Shown one piece after another: positions 60,494-64,000 of a stretch of DNA of 64,000 nucleotides; position 1 is the stretch's first letter, and each line of letters begins with the position of its first letter. The position numbers and the translations under genes were made by a program. Origin of the DNA: Adhaeribacter pallidiroseus (GTDB taxonomy: Bacteria > Bacteroidota > Bacteroidia > Cytophagales > Hymenobacteraceae). The DNA lies in contig NZ_QASA01000001.1 in the NCBI RefSeq assembly GCF_003340495.1, positions 62,001 through 126,000 on the forward strand. Direction: 5' to 3'. A model generated the notes under the pieces. The model searched no databases. It saw only the letters and a program-made list of their open reading frames with translations, and was not told where the DNA came from.

Positions 60494-61012
60494 TTAAAAG
60501 TGCCGCTGCTGCGATTCTTTTTTCCCTAACATCACTGCCCCAACCATAGCCGATAAAAACAGAACCGAAACTAACTCAAAGGGTAATAAATATTTCGTGA
60601 ATAATAACTGACCCAGATTTTCTACTAAACCAATTTGGGAATTAAAATTTTCGGTATCTACGGTGCCAAGTTCCGCGTCTTTTAACACGGCAATCATAAT
60701 CACTAGTAACAATCCTCCTGAAATTACCCCAGCTACCTTCATCAGCGTTGATTTATGTTGCGTTTGCTCGGTATCCTCGTTTAAGTTTAAAAACATAATC
60801 ACGAACAGAAACAAAACCATAATAGCGCCTGCGTAAACTATTATATTTACCGCGGCTACAAACTGAGCATTTAACAAAATATAATGGCCCGATAAGCTGA
60901 AGAAGGTTAAGATCAAGCAAAGTACGCTATACACCGGGTTTTTCGAGAAAACCACACCCAGCGCAGCAAATAAGGTTATAAAAGTCAGGAAGTAAAACAG
61001 GTTACCAGTCAT
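60494..61012 (-). CDS. nuoJ: NADH-quinone oxidoreductase subunit J
   Basis: A 172-residue subunit with five predicted helices. NPVYSVLCLILTFFSLSGHY and NIIVYAGAIMVLFLFVIMFL are typical of NuoJ, including the pi-bulge helix region. It lies between nuoI and nuoK. Confidence 0.95.
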   Translation of the reverse strand: MTGNLFYFLTFITLFAALGVVFSKNPVYSVLCLILTFFSLSGHYILLNAQFVAAVNIIVYAGAIMVLFLFVIMFLNLNEDTEQTQHKSTLMKVAGVISGGLLLVIMIAVLKDAELGTVDTENFNSQIGLVENLGQLLFTKYLLPFELVSVLFLSAMVGAVMLGKKESQQRHF

Positions 61013-61088
61013 TTTTGATAGTTAATAGTTGATAGTTGCTAGTCCATAATTTTAAATTTTCTACGGGCTATCAACTATCGACTGTGGA

Positions 61089-61619
61089 CTAATATCTATA
61101 TTTAATGTTTTCTTTTGAATTAGCGCGATCCAGAGGTTCAACCAGCCGGTCTTTGCCGTAGATAAACTCATCACGCTCAAAACGAGGTGGCGCCGTTTTA
61201 TCATTTTGCAAAAATACTGCTTCCTTCGGACAAGCTTCTTCGCACAAACCACAGAATATACACCGTAGCATATTTATTTCGTAAGTTACAGCGTACTTCT
61301 CTTCCCGGTACAAATGCTCTTCGCCTTTTTTGCGCTCACCTGCCACCATCGTAATGGCTTCGGCCGGGCAAGCTACGGCGCATAATCCGCAAGCCGTACA
61401 CCGTTCCCGACCTTGTTCGTCGCGGCGTAATACGTGTAAGCCCCGGAATTCCCGACCAAATTCTCGCGTTTGTTCCGGGTATTGAATAGTGGGCTTCTTT
61501 TTAAAAAAGTGCCGCATGGTTATAGACAAACCTTGGAAAATAGCCGGAAGATACATCTTCTCGGTCATCGTCATGGGTTTCTGTTCTAATACTTTCTTTC
61601 TATTTGATAAAGATTCCAT
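61089..61619 (-). CDS. nuoI: NADH-quinone oxidoreductase subunit I
   Basis: A 176-residue peripheral-arm subunit carrying two [4Fe-4S] clusters, with ligands in CTACGLCAVACP (about 77-88) and CIFCGLCEEACP (about 117-128). It has the usual N-terminal amphipathic segment. The gap to nuoJ holds the inverted pair GATAGTTGATAG / CTATCAACTATC. Confidence 0.95.
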   Translation of the reverse strand: MESLSNRKKVLEQKPMTMTEKMYLPAIFQGLSITMRHFFKKKPTIQYPEQTREFGREFRGLHVLRRDEQGRERCTACGLCAVACPAEAITMVAGERKKGEEHLYREEKYAVTYEINMLRCIFCGLCEEACPKEAVFLQNDKTAPPRFERDEFIYGKDRLVEPLDRANSKENIKYRY

Positions 61620-61654
61620 TTTAATTTTTATATCTATTTCTCGTACAGCTTTTA

Positions 61655-61957
61655 TTAAGAAGCTTTATGGAGAACAATATTTTCAATAATTTTTAATCTG
61701 CGATCTAAATCCAATACTCGTTCAATTTCTTGGGCCAGATGCATATTAGATAATCTTAGTTCCGAGTTTGATAATTGAAGTTTAATTATTCCTTCTGTAT
61801 TTTTATCTACTGCTTTTTCCAGGTTTTCAAACCGGTTATTTGTTTCTGTTCGTAGACCTTTTATTTCAGTTTTTATGTCTTTTACCTCACTTTTCAAGTC
61901 TTTGATCTCAATTAGAACATCAGACATACTCTCGATTAATCTTTCATTACCGTCCAT
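61655..61957 (-). CDS. Small coiled-coil protein in nuo operon
   Basis: A 100-residue acidic/basic helical protein with a long heptad run, for example LIEIKDLKSEVKDIKTEIKG and NRFENLEKAVDKNTEGIIKL. There are no cysteines, no transmembrane segment and no signal. It lies between nuoH and nuoI in the same direction, where most complex I operons have nothing. It resembles coiled-coil proteins found elsewhere in this phylum, so it is probably a later insertion rather than a complex I subunit. Function unknown. Confidence 0.65.
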   Translation of the reverse strand: MDGNERLIESMSDVLIEIKDLKSEVKDIKTEIKGLRTETNNRFENLEKAVDKNTEGIIKLQLSNSELRLSNMHLAQEIERVLDLDRRLKIIENIVLHKAS

Positions 61958-62013
61958 TCTGTTGAGTTAAAAGATTAAACATTTACAAAGTCTCGAATAA
62001 AATTAGTTAGCAA

Positions 62014-63099
62014 TTAACCTCTGAAATATTCGTAAGTTAAAATAATAGCTCCGGTCAAAACGATATTGATAATGGATAAAGGAATCAATCCTTTCCAACC
62101 TAAATTTAAAAGCTGATCGTAGCGGAAACGAGGTAAGGTCCAGCGCACCCACATGAAGAAGAATATAAAACCGAATATTTTTAAAAATAATACCCCCGTT
62201 CCAATGATGGTTACCGCATTATGCGCTACCACCGGATCGCTGGAAATTAATCGGCCAACCTGGTCTTGAAAAGGAAAATTAAAACCGCCAAAGTACAGCG
62301 TACTCATTACCGCCGATGCCACAATGATATTCACGTACTCCGCAAACAAGTACAAGCCTAACTTCATGGAACCATACTCCGTGTGGTAACCACCTACTAA
62401 TTCCGCTTCCGACTCTGGTAAATCAAACGGTGTACGGTTGGTTTCGGCAAACGAGCAGGTTAAGAAAATAATAAAACCTAAAGGCTGGTAAAAAATATTC
62501 CAATTAAAGCCCGATATGCCGAACAACGGTTCGGATTGTTGTAATGCAATTTCGCGCAACGATAAAGTTCCCGTCATCATGAGCATTGCAATAATGGAAA
62601 GTCCCATGGCAATTTCGTAGCTAATGTTCTGCGAAGCTGCCCGGATAGCGCCTAATAAAGAGAATTTATTATTAGAGGCCCAGCCACCAATCATAATGCC
62701 GTATACTCCCAGCGACACTACTCCAAAAATATAGAGCATCCCAATGTTTACTTCAATCCCTTGAATCCGAGTGGTGCCAAAAGTATCGGATAAAATAGTA
62801 TTTCCGAAAGGAACCACAGCGCTGCTCATTAAAGCCGTTAACATAGCTAAAGAGGGGCCAGCTATAAACAGCCATTTATTGGCAGTAGCCGGAATAAATT
62901 CTTCTTTAAAAAATAACTTTACCGCGTCGGCTAAAGGCTGGCCTAATCCCCATGGACCTACCCGGTTTGGTCCGGGACGGTCTTGCAGGTAACCGGCAAT
63001 TCTTCGCTCCGCCCAGGTACAATAGGTTGCAATTAAAAGGGTAATACCAAAAATAGCTAATATGATAAGGGCCTGTATGGCCAATGCTGGGATCTCCAT
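62014..63099 (-). CDS. nuoH: NADH-quinone oxidoreductase subunit H
   Basis: A 361-residue membrane subunit that forms the quinone-site heel, with eight helices. It has AGYLQDRPGPNRVGPWGLGQ near 34-53, the E-rich loop FAETNRTPFDLPESEAELVG near 218-237 and GYHTEYGSMKLGLYLFAEY. It begins six bases after the nuoG stop. Confidence 0.96.
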   Translation of the reverse strand: MEIPALAIQALIILAIFGITLLIATYCTWAERRIAGYLQDRPGPNRVGPWGLGQPLADAVKLFFKEEFIPATANKWLFIAGPSLAMLTALMSSAVVPFGNTILSDTFGTTRIQGIEVNIGMLYIFGVVSLGVYGIMIGGWASNNKFSLLGAIRAASQNISYEIAMGLSIIAMLMMTGTLSLREIALQQSEPLFGISGFNWNIFYQPLGFIIFLTCSFAETNRTPFDLPESEAELVGGYHTEYGSMKLGLYLFAEYVNIIVASAVMSTLYFGGFNFPFQDQVGRLISSDPVVAHNAVTIIGTGVLFLKIFGFIFFFMWVRWTLPRFRYDQLLNLGWKGLIPLSIINIVLTGAIILTYEYFRG

Positions 63100-63105
63100 G
63101 CTGGG

Positions 63106-64000
63106 TTAATATGGTCTCGGAATAAGATTTAATTCTTTAGTTGTACTTTCGGGTAAATCGGCAATAATTTGCGGATTTATTACCGGCAACTCGTAATGGT
63201 TAGCCGAAATAACAGAAGCACGGGCAATATGACGCGGGCCTTCGATAGTCCAATCCGCTACTTCTTTTTTCTCGAAACGACATTCGTTACAGATAAAATC
63301 TACTACTTCGCCATACTCATTTTTGCGAGCCGTTACCCGAAGCACATCATTTCCCCGGGTCCAGAGTACAACTTTACCCGTACATTTTGGGCAGTCGCGG
63401 TGTGCATCAACGGGTTTGGTAAACCACACCCGATTTTTAAACCGGAATGTTTTATCGGTTAAGGCTCCAACCGGGCACACATCTATTACATTACCAGAAA
63501 AATCATTATCAATTACGTTCTCTATGTAAGTGCCTATTTCCGAGGCGTCTCCACGGCCTAAAACCCCGTGTACCCGCTTGTCGGTAATCTGGTCGGCAGT
63601 ATACACGCAGCGGTAGCACAGAATACACCGGTTCATGTGCAATTGAATCAGCGGACCAATGTCCTGCCGCTCAAAAGTACGCCGCTCTTCTTCGAAACGA
63701 GTAGCCGAGGTGCCGTGGTCGTAAGAAAAGTTCTGTAAATCGCACTCGCCTGCCTGGTCACAAACCGGGCAGTCTAACGGGTGGTTTATCAATAACATCT
63801 CTACCACCCCTTTGCGCGCTTCCAATACTTGCGGCGATAAGGTGTTTTCTACCACCATGCCATCTTGCACCGGCGTTACACACGATGCTACCAGTTTCGG
63901 CATGGGACGGGGATCTTTTGCGGAGCCAGCGGTTACTTTTACCAGACAGGCACGACATTTACCGCCGCTGCCTTTTAAAGGCGTATAGTAACACATGGCG
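63106..64000 (-). CDS. nuoG: NADH-quinone oxidoreductase subunit G, 5' end cut off
   Basis: The visible 298 codons are the bulk of a short-form NuoG; the N-terminus lies beyond the window end. The first visible residues (AMCYYTPLKGSGGKCRACLV) are inside the N-terminal [2Fe-2S] domain, so the internal Met at 63996 is not the true start. Further clusters: CPVCDQAGECDLQNFSYDHG and RCILCYRCVYTADQ with CPVGALTD. A late C-P-K-C / C-N-E-C pair is also present. The long molybdopterin-like C-terminal domain of proteobacterial NuoG is missing, as is common in this phylum. Confidence 0.93.
   Translation of the reverse strand, partial: AMCYYTPLKGSGGKCRACLVKVTAGSAKDPRPMPKLVASCVTPVQDGMVVENTLSPQVLEARKGVVEMLLINHPLDCPVCDQAGECDLQNFSYDHGTSATRFEEERRTFERQDIGPLIQLHMNRCILCYRCVYTADQITDKRVHGVLGRGDASEIGTYIENVIDNDFSGNVIDVCPVGALTDKTFRFKNRVWFTKPVDAHRDCPKCTGKVVLWTRGNDVLRVTARKNEYGEVVDFICNECRFEKKEVADWTIEGPRHIARASVISANHYELPVINPQIIADLPESTTKELNLIPRPY

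Noticed and set aside
1-64000. tRNA, rRNA, riboswitch and prophage genes
   Set aside because: None was recognised by eye on either strand; a covariance-model search would be needed to exclude small RNAs.

Overview
The window looks like a chromosomal segment of a Bacteroidota bacterium, most likely an aerobic member of the Cytophagales (Hymenobacteraceae, Adhaeribacter-like). This is inferred from type IX secretion C-terminal sorting domains, TAnnTTTG-type -7 promoter elements, very AT-rich gaps between genes of moderate GC, the style of the nuo operon, and an assimilatory nitrate cluster with a rubredoxin fusion. No rRNA, tRNA, prophage, transposase or CRISPR array was seen. The taxon is an inference, not a database match.

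Region 1 (1-4.7 kb): a non-coding stretch with two dispersed repeats, then minus-strand genes for a GMC oxidoreductase with its Tat-exported small subunit, and a TolB-like propeller protein. Region 2 (4.8-18.8 kb) is a mannan/galactomannan locus. A divergent AraC regulator faces a GH26 mannanase, an SSS-type symporter, a GH130 mannosylglucose phosphorylase, an AGE-type epimerase and a cupin. A GH27 alpha-galactosidase, a large type IX-secreted GH26 with two carbohydrate-binding modules, and an aldo/keto reductase follow. Together they can debranch and cut mannan outside the cell or in the periplasm, import mannobiose, epimerise it to mannosylglucose and phosphorolyse it. Both GH26 genes carry the same 16-bp motif at nearly the same distance from the same -7 element.

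Region 3 (19.1-31.5 kb): a TPR histidine kinase (broken by a one-base frameshift), a LytTR response regulator, and a 3113-residue type IX-secreted protein with three LamG-like domains. Three 11-bp repeats at an exact 21-bp period lie between the regulator and the giant gene, as expected for LytTR binding sites.

Region 4 (31.6-54.9 kb) is a nitrate assimilation island. It holds a NarX/NarL-like two-component system, NirB, NirD, a porin, NarK, a nitrate reductase fused to its own NADH/FAD reductase, and a rubredoxin fused to a sulfite-reductase-like fold that lacks the siroheme ligands. Molybdenum cofactor genes (moeA, moaC, mobA-like, moaE, moaD, moaA) follow. Mixed among them are an MBL-fold hydrolase, a Tat-type Nif3 protein and a small nucleotidyltransferase pair. 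The gaps carry three ~148-bp REPIN-like elements, heptanucleotide repeats and palindrome clusters. Region 5 (55-64 kb): the minus-strand complex I operon from nuoG (cut by the window end) through nuoH, I, J, K, L, M and N, with a small coiled-coil gene between nuoH and nuoI.
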